Counted from the stretch's first letter, positions 39,612-49,295 are shown. The stretch is 64,000 nt of DNA from JAAETI01 sp964195945 (GCA_964195945.1 CAXMRC010000004.1:1-64000), one strand, 5' to 3'. Notes: generated from the letters alone by a model not told the origin. Program-made: numbers and translations.

Positions 39612-41588
39612 TCAACCTACCTCGTCTGAGGTCGCTCGAGACGCTGACACATCCCGCAAGAAATGAACCGCTCGGTCCCTGTCTGATGTTCGCAGCAACC
39701 GCGGCAGAGAACGCAAGATTCGTTGGCCGTAGCGCATCGCGGTCAGCCGCCGATCGAGGATCGCGATGACGCCTCGATCTTTCTCATTGCGGATCAACCG
39801 TCCCGAACCTTGTGCGAGCAGCACAGTGGCATGGGGCAGGTCAACCTCATCGAAGGCGCTGCCGCCTCTGGCAACCACAGCCTCGCGCCTCGCTTGCATC
39901 AACGGATCGTCCGGCCTTGGGAACGGAATCCGGTCGATCACCACAAGTGACAGCGATGGCCCAGGAACGTCGATGCCCTCCCAGTAGCCCATCGTGGCTA
40001 CCAGAGTTGCCGTCTCAGTAGCGGCAAAGCGCGCAATGAGTTGCCGCTTCGCCGTCTCTCCCTGGACAAGCACTTCAAACGGAACACCCTCGAGAGCTGT
40101 GGCTGCCACCTCAAGCATGCGGTAGCTCGTGGTCAGCACTAAGGCACGGCCACCCGCGGCCTCGACCAGTGCTCTCAACTCGGCCCCGGCTGCCGTGCTC
40201 CATTCATCTTCCCGTGGATCCGGTAAAGCAGAAGCCACATACAGCAACCCTTGTGTCGCATAGTCAAAGCTTCCTTCGACACGAAGCCCTTCGTAGGTGC
40301 GAGGCAACGGATCTTCGACATCAAACGCAGCAGGATCATCGCTCATCGGTTGCGCGGTCAACCCGAGTCGCCGCGCCAGCGGAGCAAACGAACCACCTGT
40401 GGTTAGCGTGGCGCTGGTCAGAATCGTGGGGTGGTGCACGAGCAAGTTGGCCGCGATCGAGAAATCGACGGTGATCGGTGCGACTCTGACGACCCGCCGA
40501 CCCGGCTCAGCCCAGGCCACGTATCCGTCTGGCATGTCGAGAGCGATCCCGAAATCGGCCTGGATGTGACCGCCTTGAGCCCGCACCCTGGCAATGGGAC
40601 CGGCCAGCGGCGCATCGTCATCGGTCTTGGGCAACGCCCTGGTCACCTGTGACACCGCCCGGATTGCTCCAAGTATCGCCTCGCCGAGAGACCCCTCCGC
40701 CGGATTCAATCGCGCTTCTGGCGACAGCTCAATGGCATCGTTGAGCCGCCCCACGAAACTCCGCACCTCGCCCACAAGTTGGTCGCGCTGTGCAGGGCCG
40801 ATCAAGCGCTGCGCATTGTTGGCAAAAGTGCCGAGACGACCACCTCCCACATCCACGCCAAACGCTGCTGAAGACGCCGCCTCCAGCTTGTGTGCTTCGT
40901 CGAACACGATGACATCATGGTCGGGCAATATCCGGCGTCCGGCCGCCATGTGCAGCGCATAGAGGTGATGATTGGTCACCGTGATCTGAGCATCTCGGGC
41001 CGCGTCAATCGCCGCCTCTGCGAAGCACTTGGCCCCTTGCGGGCATTGCTTCTTCCCAGGGCACTCCATTCCAGACACCGAGACCCGACGCCACACGTCA
41101 TCGGGGACCGTGACCGGCAGGTCGTCACGATCACCCGTTCCCCCAGATCGCACCCAGTCGGCGACCACGCCCAGGTCGTCGCCGTCTTCATCAAAAAGTT
41201 GCGTCCCACCGTCAAGATTGGGTCCAAGACGTTCGGAGAGCTTCGCCATGCACACGTATGACTGGCGACCCTTGACGACGGACCACGACACCGGCACTCC
41301 AAGATTCTTGGCGAGAAACGGCAAATCGGCGTCAGCAAGCTGGTTCTGCAATGACTTTGTAGCGGTGGCTATGGCAACCCGCTGCCCTGACAGAACGGCA
41401 GGGATCAGATATGCCAGAGACTTGCCAGTACCCGTTCCTGCCTCGACAACGAGGTGGGAACGGCCCGCGATAGCAGCTGCCACTGCTTTCACCATCTGAG
41501 TCTGACCTGCTCGCTCCACCCCATCGGCTTTGCAGCTCAGAACATGGGCCAGCGCAGCCACTGAATCTTCAACGAGGGAGTCTTCCAC
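39612..41588 (-). CDS. DinG/XPD-type ATP-dependent DNA helicase
   Basis: A 658-residue superfamily 2 helicase. Motif I is EAGTGTGKSLAYLIP (about residues 49-63), the DEAH box is FDEAHKLE (about 225-232), and the C-terminal QGSGRLIRNEKDRGVIAI is motif VI. Between motif I and DEAH there are four cysteines (YVCMAKL, then ECPGKKQCPQGAKC) that fit the 4Fe-4S cluster of the DinG/XPD family. Such enzymes unwind DNA 5' to 3' in repair and R-loop removal. The GTG start is used. It is the first gene of the unit with glycerate kinase and yceH. Confidence 0.92.
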   Translation of the reverse strand: MEDSLVEDSVAALAHVLSCKADGVERAGQTQMVKAVAAAIAGRSHLVVEAGTGTGKSLAYLIPAVLSGQRVAIATATKSLQNQLADADLPFLAKNLGVPVSWSVVKGRQSYVCMAKLSERLGPNLDGGTQLFDEDGDDLGVVADWVRSGGTGDRDDLPVTVPDDVWRRVSVSGMECPGKKQCPQGAKCFAEAAIDAARDAQITVTNHHLYALHMAAGRRILPDHDVIVFDEAHKLEAASSAAFGVDVGGGRLGTFANNAQRLIGPAQRDQLVGEVRSFVGRLNDAIELSPEARLNPAEGSLGEAILGAIRAVSQVTRALPKTDDDAPLAGPIARVRAQGGHIQADFGIALDMPDGYVAWAEPGRRVVRVAPITVDFSIAANLLVHHPTILTSATLTTGGSFAPLARRLGLTAQPMSDDPAAFDVEDPLPRTYEGLRVEGSFDYATQGLLYVASALPDPREDEWSTAAGAELRALVEAAGGRALVLTTSYRMLEVAATALEGVPFEVLVQGETAKRQLIARFAATETATLVATMGYWEGIDVPGPSLSLVVIDRIPFPRPDDPLMQARREAVVARGGSAFDEVDLPHATVLLAQGSGRLIRNEKDRGVIAILDRRLTAMRYGQRILRSLPRLLRTSDRDRAVHFLRDVSASRATSDEVG

Positions 41589-41630
41589 CCGACCACGCTA
41601 ACAACAGTCGCACCCGGGCAGTCCCTGTCG

Positions 41631-43040
41631 TCACAGGCGAGACGACGACCGCGGGTTCATGATGGGACCGCCTGCAGCCGACGTGGAGGCGTCGGTTACG
41701 ACGGGGATCTCAAAGCCAACGATGGCGCCCGTCGCCGAATCTCCGACAAATACAGCCCCTCCATGATCATCGGCAGCTTTGGCCACGATCGACAGACCGA
41801 GACCAGACCCCGGGGTGGACCGGTCACTGATGGCTCGGTAGAACCGCTCAAAAATGTGCGGCCGGTCCGCAGGATCAATGCCAGGACCTTGATCTACCAC
41901 CGACACCCGACCAGATGCGACAAATACGTCAATGTGCGATGCATCGGGACTCCATTTGTCCGCGTTGTCGATGAGGTTGCTGATGGCGCGCTCCAGCTGC
42001 GACTCCTCACCCATCACGATCGAGTGATCGCTGGCAACGTTGATTGTCCTACCCGTTCGCCGCCGATACTTGTCAACGACACCATCGACCAGATCACCGA
42101 GATCGAACGCGGCGAAAACCACTTGCTCAGTTGGCGCATCCGCCGCAAGATCGACCAGCTCCCCCACGAGCGACGTGAGCTCCTGAATCTCAGAGTCAAT
42201 ATCTTCAATCATCTGGGCTCGGTCGTCCGCGGGCAGGTGTTCCATCTTGCCGAGGAGTTCGACATTGGTCCGTATCGCGGTGAGTGGAGTGCGCAACTCG
42301 TGCCCTGCATCGTGGACGAGGCGGCGTTGCTGCTCACGAGACCCCTCCAAGGCTGCGAGCATCGAGTTGAAACTCTGAGCGAGGCGACCTACTTCGTCGT
42401 TTCGATCTACCTCAATCCGGGCGGCAAGTTCCTGTGTCTCTGCAACATGTTCGGCGGCCTCAGCTAGCTGAGCGATCGGACGCGCCGCACCGCGGGCGAC
42501 AAGGAACCCGACCACTCCAGCCAGCGCCACACCAACTACCGCCGCAAGACGAAGCACCGAAGCCAGGCCCTCGAGACTGTTGTCAACTTCAGCCAGCGAG
42601 CGAGCCAGCTGAACTGTCCCGCTTGGCAGCGCCGACGTCAGCATTCTCAGATTGTCGCCATCGATGCTGACCGTGCGCACGGCCAGAGTCTCAGACCCGT
42701 CAAAAACCGCCTGCTCCGCCGGACCAACGGGGAGAGGCGTCGGGTACCCGATCGCTGTGGTCGCCCCCGCGGGTAGGAACTGCACGTAGATCGCATCGAA
42801 GCCGCTGGCGCCACGACCAAACGGGCCGCGCTGATCGGGTTCTTCCAGAGAGGCGAAAGCGGCAAGCAGGCCGCGGAAATCGTCGATCTGCTCGAAGTGC
42901 TCGACCCTCGTTTTGAGACTTGCATCAACTTCCGCCAGCAGCTCGGACTTGGTCGCATTGAATGTGATCAACGCTGCAATAGCGATCGCGATGGCAACCG
43001 CGCCGGCAGAGATCAGCGCAATACGGACACGAAGACTCAA
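41631..43040 (-). CDS. MprB-like sensor histidine kinase
   Basis: A 469-residue classical membrane kinase: TM1 at about 5-27, an extracellular sensor of about 130 residues, TM2 at about 159-180, HAMP domain (RPIAQLAEAAEHVA, then DEVGRLAQSFNSML), H-box with H247 (HDAGHELRTPLTAI), N-box (RAISNLIDNADKW), G1 (DQGPGID) and G2 (GSGLGLSIVAK). The HDAGHELRTPL form is typical of the MprB/actinobacterial group. TTG at 43040 is chosen because GGGAGGG lies six bases upstream and it falls just after the response-regulator stop. It forms a two-component system with the upstream gene. Confidence 0.9.
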   Translation of the reverse strand: MSLRVRIALISAGAVAIAIAIAALITFNATKSELLAEVDASLKTRVEHFEQIDDFRGLLAAFASLEEPDQRGPFGRGASGFDAIYVQFLPAGATTAIGYPTPLPVGPAEQAVFDGSETLAVRTVSIDGDNLRMLTSALPSGTVQLARSLAEVDNSLEGLASVLRLAAVVGVALAGVVGFLVARGAARPIAQLAEAAEHVAETQELAARIEVDRNDEVGRLAQSFNSMLAALEGSREQQRRLVHDAGHELRTPLTAIRTNVELLGKMEHLPADDRAQMIEDIDSEIQELTSLVGELVDLAADAPTEQVVFAAFDLGDLVDGVVDKYRRRTGRTINVASDHSIVMGEESQLERAISNLIDNADKWSPDASHIDVFVASGRVSVVDQGPGIDPADRPHIFERFYRAISDRSTPGSGLGLSIVAKAADDHGGAVFVGDSATGAIVGFEIPVVTDASTSAAGGPIMNPRSSSRL

Positions 43041-43042
43041 AA

Positions 43043-43732
43043 TCAGCCCTCCCGAATAACGTATCCGACGCCGCGCACGGTCTGGATTAGGCGAGATGTG
43101 CCCTCGAGCTCGATCTTGCGACGGAGATAGCCGATGTATACGTCGAGCGAGTTGGATGATGTCGCAAAGTCGTATCCCCAAATACGGTCATAGATCGTGT
43201 CGCGGTCGATAACGATTCCGGGGTTACTCATCAGCAGTTCCAGCAGATCAAATTCCGTTTTGGTCAGATCCAGCACTGCGTCGCTGCGACGCACCTCTCG
43301 CGACCCGGTGTCCATCACCAAATCGCCGACCTTCATGACTTCGGCAACATTGCCCGATGATCGACGCAACAGCGCTCGCAACCTTGCCAGCAACTCCTCG
43401 AGTGCAAAAGGCTTAACGAGGTAATCGTCAGCGCCGGCATCCAGACCTGCAACACGATCCGAGACATCAGTACGTGCAGTCAGAATCAGAATCGGGGTCG
43501 TGTCCCCACGCGCTCGAATGCGACGACATGCCTCGAGCCCGTCAACGATCGGCATCATGACGTCGAGGACAATCGCCTCGATCTTGTCATTCAGCACGAT
43601 CGCAAGCGCCTCTGCTCCGTCACGAGCGGTAACTACGTCATAACCCTCGAACGACAAGGCACGCTCGACCGCACGGCGAACGGCTCCGTCGTCTTCCACC
43701 ACGAGAACACGATGACTTTGCTGGTCTGGCAC
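43043..43732 (-). CDS. MprA-like OmpR-family response regulator
   Basis: A 229-residue regulator: receiver domain with acidic pocket EDD (13-15), phospho-acceptor D57 (IVLDVMMPIVDG), conserved T and K (LTART, VKPFA), and a winged-helix trans_reg_C DNA-binding domain ending RRKIELEGTSRLIQTVRGVG, described from about residue 202. GTG at 43732 is used because AAGGAG lies seven bases upstream. It is co-transcribed with the kinase gene that follows after two bases. MprAB-type systems respond to envelope stress in mycobacteria; the same role here is inference. Confidence 0.92.
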   Translation of the reverse strand: MPDQQSHRVLVVEDDGAVRRAVERALSFEGYDVVTARDGAEALAIVLNDKIEAIVLDVMMPIVDGLEACRRIRARGDTTPILILTARTDVSDRVAGLDAGADDYLVKPFALEELLARLRALLRRSSGNVAEVMKVGDLVMDTGSREVRRSDAVLDLTKTEFDLLELLMSNPGIVIDRDTIYDRIWGYDFATSSNSLDVYIGYLRRKIELEGTSRLIQTVRGVGYVIREG

Positions 43733-43884
43733 CTTTACTCCTTGACTATCAAGGACAGATTTAGCAGATGCACATGAGAGACGCATGAAAAGAGGTACAG
43801 CGCCGACGCGCCGTAGCAGGACGGCAGAGGCAAAAGGGGAGCTACGCCGACGCCAGCGATCCTGCGCGATCCAGGTTAAGACCG

Positions 43885-43920
43885 GCTCAAGAGCCGACTT
43901 CTCTATTCGCTTGAGCTTTT
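43885..43920 (+). terminator. Terminator-like hairpin without an upstream gene
   Basis: GCTCAAG (43885-43891) pairs with CTTGAGC (43910-43916) and is followed directly by TTTT on the plus strand. An alternative smaller stem CGGCTC-AA-GAGCCG lies at 43883-43896. No convincing plus-strand gene precedes it within 43733-43884, so it may end a short untranslated RNA or serve the minus-strand gene. The remainder of this 195-base gap shows nothing else recognisable. Confidence 0.35.
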
Positions 43921-43927
43921 GTTCGAG

Positions 43928-44122
43928 TTATGTCGATTCGATGATGCGCCCTCGCACCCGGGGGTACCGCTTCGGGGCATGACTGTGGCAGAACTCTTTT
44001 GCGTTGTACCTGGAAATCAGGGTATCGCACCCCTCGCTCCCGCAAACGCGGTCGTCGGAATACTGCTTCGGTCGCCGTGAGCGCGGTCGAATCGAACGAC
44101 CCTTGATGGTGTCACTTCTCAT
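43928..44122 (-). CDS. Cys/His miniprotein with SRYN motif
   Basis: A 64-residue basic protein. The core CGSEGCDTLISRYNAKEFCH has C-x4-C and C-x2-H spacing, so it may bind one zinc ion. The SRYN segment between the pairs recurs in many small actinobacterial proteins and in the zinc part of some of their regulators. The rest is Arg/Lys-rich and could bind nucleic acid. ATG at 44122 is chosen because CATAGT ends seven bases before it; the frame opens further upstream. Function unknown. Confidence 0.6.
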   Translation of the reverse strand: MRSDTIKGRSIRPRSRRPKQYSDDRVCGSEGCDTLISRYNAKEFCHSHAPKRYPRVRGRIIEST

Positions 44123-44240
44123 AGCTACCACTATGGTCGGCACAATTCTTGCTCGCCCTAAGACAGATTCCAGGTTTCGATAAGATTCATTTACCCGATG
44201 ACCGCCGTACATAGCTAGTCACCCGACCAGAGGAACAAAC

Positions 44241-46406
44241 TTGACCGATAGGTTGGAAGCGAAACTCGGCCTATACGGTGTCTTTGCTGTCAGCGTCGGC
44301 GCGATGGTTGGAAGCGGCATATTCGTGCTGCCTGGTCTGGCTGCCAAAATCGCGGGCCCTGCGGTGGTTCTTGCCTACATAATCGCCGGCTTGATCATCT
44401 TCCCAGCCGCTCTATCCCAATCCGAGATGGCGACCGCCATGCCCGAGTCTGGTGGTACCTACTTGTACATCGACCGTGCAATGGGACCGCTAATGGGAAC
44501 CATCGCGGGATTTGGCGTCTGGTTCTCGATGATCTTCAAATCTGCTTTCGCATTGGTTGGGCTCGGCGCGTACCTACACCTGTTCCGCGAAATCCCCGAG
44601 CGCCCTGTTGCCCTCGGGCTTGCAGTCGTAATCATCGCCATCAACATCAGAGGGGCCAAGATCACCGCACGGTTCCAATCGATCCTGATTGCCGTTGTAC
44701 TCGGGGTGCTGGCGGTATTCGTGATCCGCGGTGCGGGTGCGGTGGACTCCTCTGAGTTCGAGCCGTTCCTCAGTCACGGCGTAAAGGGATTGCTCTCGGC
44801 TACTGGGCTAGTGTTTGTCTCGTTCATCGGTGTGACCAAGGTCGCATCGATCGCCGAAGAGGTGCGACGTCCGGAGCGCAACGTCCCCGCCGGGATCCTC
44901 CTCTCAGTCACGCTGATGCTGTTCGTGTACCCGCTAATCACGTGGGTGATGGTTGGCAGCACTGGCGCCGATGCGCTCTCTGAAACCGCTACCCCCATGA
45001 GCGACTCAGCGAAACAATTCATGGGGTCGGTCGGTGTCGACATAATTATCGTCGTCGCCATCATCGCTTTGATCTCGATGGCGAATGCCGGCGTTCTGGC
45101 ATCTTCGCGGTATCCGTTTGCCATGGCACGCAATGCGTTGGCACCGCAGGCCCTCGCCAGGGTCAGCCCGCGCTCCACTCCCACCTACTCGATCCTCTTG
45201 ACAGGAGTAGTTCTTTTGCTTCTGATCACTTTTGTCCCGCTTCTCGAACTGGCGAAACTCGCCTCGGCATTCCAGCTCATCGTCTTCTCGTTGGTGAATC
45301 TCTCGGTCATCGCGTTTCGAGAGAGCCATCTTGAGTGGTACCAACCATCGTTCCGTTCGCCTCTGTACCCGTGGACACAGGTAGTCGGGATCGTCGGAGC
45401 ACTCATTCTGCTGACCCAAATGGGAATGATTCCTGTGATCGGATCTGTGCTCATCGTCGGTACCGGGGTCTTGTGGTATCGAGCGTTTGGACGCTCCCGT
45501 GCCAGCAGGGAAAGCGCCTCACTTGATGCTCTGCGGATTCGTGACACCGGGCGGCTGATTTCCTTGACAGAAGAGGCTCTGGCTCATCCGGGTGCCTCAC
45601 ACATCCTTGTTTTGAGCTGGCGCGGCATGAAGCGAAGGCGATTGCGGGAAATCCTGCAGATCGCGGCAGACCTAACGCGGGCAGGCGGGTCAATCGACAT
45701 AAGCAGGCTTGACCGGGGCGGTCCAGGCGATGCCCGTGAGGAACAGGCGTGGGCGCAAGAGATCGAGGCCATCGCCAAGAAGGTTGGGGTAGAGCTCAAC
45801 GAGATAATCCCATCCGCCATCCGCGAGGACCACCAGAAACGAATCGACGAACAGAACATCGATCTGCTCCTCGCCGAGATGCCAAGTGATGTTCGTAGCA
45901 ACAGACCATTTGTCCGCGATCTCCGCTGGCTTCGCGATAACTCCGAGTGCGACACCATCCTGTTCCGCAACCGCGGCCTCAGCGAGATCGACAACATTGT
46001 CATCTTGGGTTCTGGCGGACCATATGACGTACTCAAGATCAGCCTCGCCGACCGCATCGCACAACGAGAACAAGCATCGATCCGCTTCGTCCACGTCGTA
46101 AACGAGGAGGCCACCGGTGCGCAGGTGGCGTCGATAACCGAGTATCACGAGCGTCTCCATGAGATGATCGACCTACCAACAGAGAGCCGGATTGAGCCAG
46201 CAGGAGAGTTGCTTGAGACTCTGGCCCACCTCTCGCGCGGTGCCAACCTCGTCGTGATGGGGGCGGTCGCGACACGCTTCAACGTCTTTGCGGATCTTGC
46301 AGACCGGATCGCCGAAATGGTCGATGCACCTGCGTTGCTGGTGTATGCGAAGGTCTCCGCACGCAAGACGTTGCTAGGACGGATCATCGAGTATTTGATC
46401 TACTGA
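44241..46406 (+). CDS. APC-family amino-acid permease with universal-stress-type tail
   Basis: A 721-residue protein. Residues 1-430 form an amino acid-polyamine-organocation permease with about 12 membrane segments; the first shows VSVGAMVGSGIFVLPG, the substrate-binding unwound helix, and MPESGGTYLY is the next family mark. Residues 440-721 are cytoplasmic and look like two tandem universal-stress-protein-like domains (ILVLSWRGMKRRR, then DNIVILGSGGPYDVLK and GANLVVMGAVATRF). Such tails may sense nucleotides and control transport. The TTG start follows AGAGGAAC with seven-base spacing. The substrate is unknown. Confidence 0.85.
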   Translation: MTDRLEAKLGLYGVFAVSVGAMVGSGIFVLPGLAAKIAGPAVVLAYIIAGLIIFPAALSQSEMATAMPESGGTYLYIDRAMGPLMGTIAGFGVWFSMIFKSAFALVGLGAYLHLFREIPERPVALGLAVVIIAINIRGAKITARFQSILIAVVLGVLAVFVIRGAGAVDSSEFEPFLSHGVKGLLSATGLVFVSFIGVTKVASIAEEVRRPERNVPAGILLSVTLMLFVYPLITWVMVGSTGADALSETATPMSDSAKQFMGSVGVDIIIVVAIIALISMANAGVLASSRYPFAMARNALAPQALARVSPRSTPTYSILLTGVVLLLLITFVPLLELAKLASAFQLIVFSLVNLSVIAFRESHLEWYQPSFRSPLYPWTQVVGIVGALILLTQMGMIPVIGSVLIVGTGVLWYRAFGRSRASRESASLDALRIRDTGRLISLTEEALAHPGASHILVLSWRGMKRRRLREILQIAADLTRAGGSIDISRLDRGGPGDAREEQAWAQEIEAIAKKVGVELNEIIPSAIREDHQKRIDEQNIDLLLAEMPSDVRSNRPFVRDLRWLRDNSECDTILFRNRGLSEIDNIVILGSGGPYDVLKISLADRIAQREQASIRFVHVVNEEATGAQVASITEYHERLHEMIDLPTESRIEPAGELLETLAHLSRGANLVVMGAVATRFNVFADLADRIAEMVDAPALLVYAKVSARKTLLGRIIEYLIY

Positions 46407-46584
46407 TAGGCGGTCCCGAGCTCGAACCGGGGAACGGGAGCTACCGTGGCGTCGATGACCTGCCCGAAGGCAATCTCCTCAGAGGTAATTGTGCAGAATC
46501 GAAACGAACTTCGTCACCGGGCCCCTCGCTTCCATGCGAGGAGCTTTCGGACAATCGGCGGTGGTCGCGGAGGACCGTCGGCAA

Positions 46585-48048
46585 GTGACTGAACCACATC
46601 TATTCATCATCTACGGCGGCACTGGCGATCTAGCGAGTCGCAAGCTGCTTCCGTCAATGTATCAAGTCATGGTTGACTCCAGCGTCGCTGATCAATCGGT
46701 CCTGGTCGGTGTCTCCTCGCAGGACCTCGATGACGACGGCTACCGGAGTTTCGCAAGAGAGTCGCTGCAGAAAGCCGGCATCAACGACGGCGACCAATGG
46801 TGTGATGAACGCGTGTACTTCCAGCAAATTCAGCGCGGCGAGGACACGCTTGGAATCCTTGCCGACAAGATTGCCGCCATAGAGACAGAACATCGCCTTC
46901 CCGGCAACCGTATCTTCTACCTTGCGCTGCCACCCGCGGCCTTCCCCGAGGTCATAACTGCGCTGAGTAAATCCGGTCTGAATCAGAGTCCCGGTTGGAC
47001 CAGAATCGTCATCGAGAAACCATTCGGTCGTGATCTCACGTCCGCACAGGCATTGAACAGTCTGATTCACCGCAATTTCGATGAGAGCCAGATCTATCGA
47101 ATCGATCACTACCTCGGCAAAGAGACGGTACGCAATCTCTTGGCTTTTCGTTTTGCCAACATGCTGTTCGAGTCGAGCTGGGACCGTGACCGTGTCGATG
47201 CCATCGAGATCACCGTCGCTGAGTCAATCGGGATAGAAAAACGATCGGCCTACTACGACGGGGCCGGCATCATTCGCGACATGGTGCAGAACCATCTGAC
47301 GCAGCTTCTGGCCCTGGTGGCGATGGAGGCTCCTCACTCGTTCGACGCGGAGGCGATCCGCAATGGCAAGGTCCAGCTGCTGAATGCGATCAGGCCGATC
47401 GACCTCCGCGAGGTCACCCTTGGGCAATACGGACCCGGTGATCTCGACGGCGCGAAGATGGTCGGGTACCGCGACGAAGACCAGGTACCTGACGAGTCGA
47501 CAACTCCGACGTACATCAGTCTCAAGATCGAGATTGACAACTGGCGCTGGCAGGGTGTGCCCTTCTATCTGCGAACCGGCAAGCGCATGCCGGCCAAGAG
47601 CTCTCAGGTCGTCATTAGGTTCCGACCTCCGCCCATCTGTCTGTTCCATGGAAAGAAGGACATGTGTGAGGACCATCAGAACATCATCAAACTGATACTT
47701 CAGCCAAACGAGGGTTTCGAAGTTCACTTCGATGTCAAGTCACCAGGTGAGTCGTTGCAACTTGTCGAGAAGCAACTGCGATTCATGTATGCCGACGATT
47801 TCGATCACCTCCCCGATGCGTACCAGACGTTGATCTCTGACATCATCCAGGGCGACCAGACTTTGTTTGTTAGGGCCGATGAGGTTGAAGCCTCATGGCG
47901 CCTCTACGACCCGGTCGTCGATGCAGCCACCAATGGACACAAGCTGCACAGCTATGCCGCGGGAACATGGGGTCCTTCCGGCAGGCACACACCCATTCAG
48001 TGGGCGGCAGGCCCCATACGCGCAGAGACAACAAGAAGCCCGCGCTGA
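46585..48048 (+). CDS. zwf: Glucose-6-phosphate 1-dehydrogenase
   Basis: G6PD, 487 residues from the GTG at 46585, first enzyme of the oxidative pentose phosphate route, making NADPH. The nucleotide-binding GGTGDLA is at residues 11-17, the active-site RIDHYLGKE at 172-180, and WRWQGVPFYLRTGKRM follows in the substrate domain. The GTG is chosen because the family begins within a few residues of it and GGAGG lies 11 bases upstream; the open frame continues to a TTG at 46489 with AGAGG upstream, which would add 32 residues. Partner genes such as gnd are not near. Confidence 0.93.
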   Translation: MTEPHLFIIYGGTGDLASRKLLPSMYQVMVDSSVADQSVLVGVSSQDLDDDGYRSFARESLQKAGINDGDQWCDERVYFQQIQRGEDTLGILADKIAAIETEHRLPGNRIFYLALPPAAFPEVITALSKSGLNQSPGWTRIVIEKPFGRDLTSAQALNSLIHRNFDESQIYRIDHYLGKETVRNLLAFRFANMLFESSWDRDRVDAIEITVAESIGIEKRSAYYDGAGIIRDMVQNHLTQLLALVAMEAPHSFDAEAIRNGKVQLLNAIRPIDLREVTLGQYGPGDLDGAKMVGYRDEDQVPDESTTPTYISLKIEIDNWRWQGVPFYLRTGKRMPAKSSQVVIRFRPPPICLFHGKKDMCEDHQNIIKLILQPNEGFEVHFDVKSPGESLQLVEKQLRFMYADDFDHLPDAYQTLISDIIQGDQTLFVRADEVEASWRLYDPVVDAATNGHKLHSYAAGTWGPSGRHTPIQWAAGPIRAETTRSPR

Positions 48049-48061
48049 CAGCTTCGTAGAC

Positions 48062-48331
48062 CTACTCGTCGCCTTCTTCAGCCGAGTCGTTTTCCTTGCG
48101 AAGATCCACGACGATGTTGGTGAGCTCCGCGATCGTCATCTGCTTGGCCCCGGTGGGAAGGTTGGCAGTCTGGCGCTGATATCTGGTGAGACCGGGCGCC
48201 AACACCGAAGTCGCCTTTGCTTCGGCGCCCCCCGACGGCTCCGGCTTCGTTGCCGACGCGATACGCTCAGCAAAACCCTTGATCTGCCCACCGTCACCAC
48301 CACGGTGGCCCCGGAATCGTCGCAGCGCCAT
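48062..48331 (-). CDS. Hypothetical small basic-acidic protein
   Basis: An 89-residue protein with a Gly/Arg-rich start (LRRFRGHRGGDGGQIKGF), a middle stretch without clear secondary structure, and a C-terminal helix (AKQMTIAELTNIVVDLRKEN) with an acidic end. No family is recognised. GAGGGAG lies six bases before the ATG, which favours a real gene. It converges with zwf, 13 bases from its stop. Confidence 0.55.
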   Translation of the reverse strand: MALRRFRGHRGGDGGQIKGFAERIASATKPEPSGGAEAKATSVLAPGLTRYQRQTANLPTGAKQMTIAELTNIVVDLRKENDSAEEGDE

Positions 48332-48413
48332 TCAAACTCCCTCTTCGATACGAACAAGTTACATAAGAATAGATGATTGTCGTACAACGGTCGGCACAAA
48401 ACAGGTCTACGCG

Positions 48414-49226
48414 CTAGTAAAGGTCGCGTAAGGCCGGCATCGGGATTCGTACCGCTTCATCCGCACCACGGATGTTGGCGAACCACTTGTGAAGCTCGTG
48501 GTCGCCGCCGCGATGCTCGGCAAGCGCCAGCCGATAGCCCTCTTCTGCAGCAATCGCCGGAGGCGCGGTCTCACTAATGATCCTGCCCAGTCCGTCGATG
48601 GCGAGTCCCCAGCCCTTGAGAATGAACAGGTTCTGCGGGCTAACGCGGAACCCCTTTAGAAAGACCTCTGCGGCGTCTAGGTATGCAGCAGGTGACGATT
48701 CCGCATCAAGCCTGTACGCCCTTTCAAGGTGCGCCCAACCCCGGCCGACGTAGGCATCGACTACGCCTTTCTTGGTTTGGGTAGCGACGGCGAACCTGAG
48801 TGCCGCCTCTTCAAGAAAGGGAATCGCAGTGCCGTCGGGTGCGGACATCGCCCTCTTCATCGCAATCTCACCCGCGAGGAGATTCGCCGCAAAACTACCG
48901 GGCCGAAGCTTGACGGCATCTCCAGCCTTTTCGGCCGCCTCAGCAAGAAGATCGTCTGCAAACAGTCCTGCGCTACGCGCCTGCAGCACGAGGTCCGAGG
49001 CTTCGCTCACAAACACATCGTGAGTCATCTTGCTAGACAACATTGAGCTTTCGGCGTCGATCGCGAACACAGGTTCGTGATCAACACCAGACAGGTTCGA
49101 CAGCGGCTGTTGCGGCGGAAGGGCGGCGCGGCGTGCCACGATCTTCGGGAGCACCTCCGTGAAGAACACCCAGCCAAGGGTGATCAACGTTCCGGTGACG
49201 AGAGTACCAACCAACCAATTACCCAC
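48414..49226 (-). CDS. Membrane-anchored TPR-like protein
   Basis: A 270-residue protein with one N-terminal membrane segment (NWLVGTLVTGTLITLGWVFF, residues 3-22) and a long helical domain of TPR-like repeats, for example AAEKAGDAVKLRPGSFAAN and FLKGFRVSPQNLFILKGWGL. TPR domains mediate protein contacts. GTG at 49226 is used because GGAGG lies eight bases upstream; the frame opens earlier without family support. No partner can be named. The second palindromic repeat copy lies 70 bases upstream. Confidence 0.6.
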   Translation of the reverse strand: MGNWLVGTLVTGTLITLGWVFFTEVLPKIVARRAALPPQQPLSNLSGVDHEPVFAIDAESSMLSSKMTHDVFVSEASDLVLQARSAGLFADDLLAEAAEKAGDAVKLRPGSFAANLLAGEIAMKRAMSAPDGTAIPFLEEAALRFAVATQTKKGVVDAYVGRGWAHLERAYRLDAESSPAAYLDAAEVFLKGFRVSPQNLFILKGWGLAIDGLGRIISETAPPAIAAEEGYRLALAEHRGGDHELHKWFANIRGADEAVRIPMPALRDLY

Positions 49227-49295
49227 TGCACACACCTCCGTGTCTTCCACGGTACTAAATCTCAACGTCGGCTCGGTGCTCGAGGAACAACACAC

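Noticed and set aside
43785..43982. 65-codon plus-strand frame
   Set aside because: It overlaps the Cys/His miniprotein in antisense, has a basic composition without pattern, and no ribosome site.
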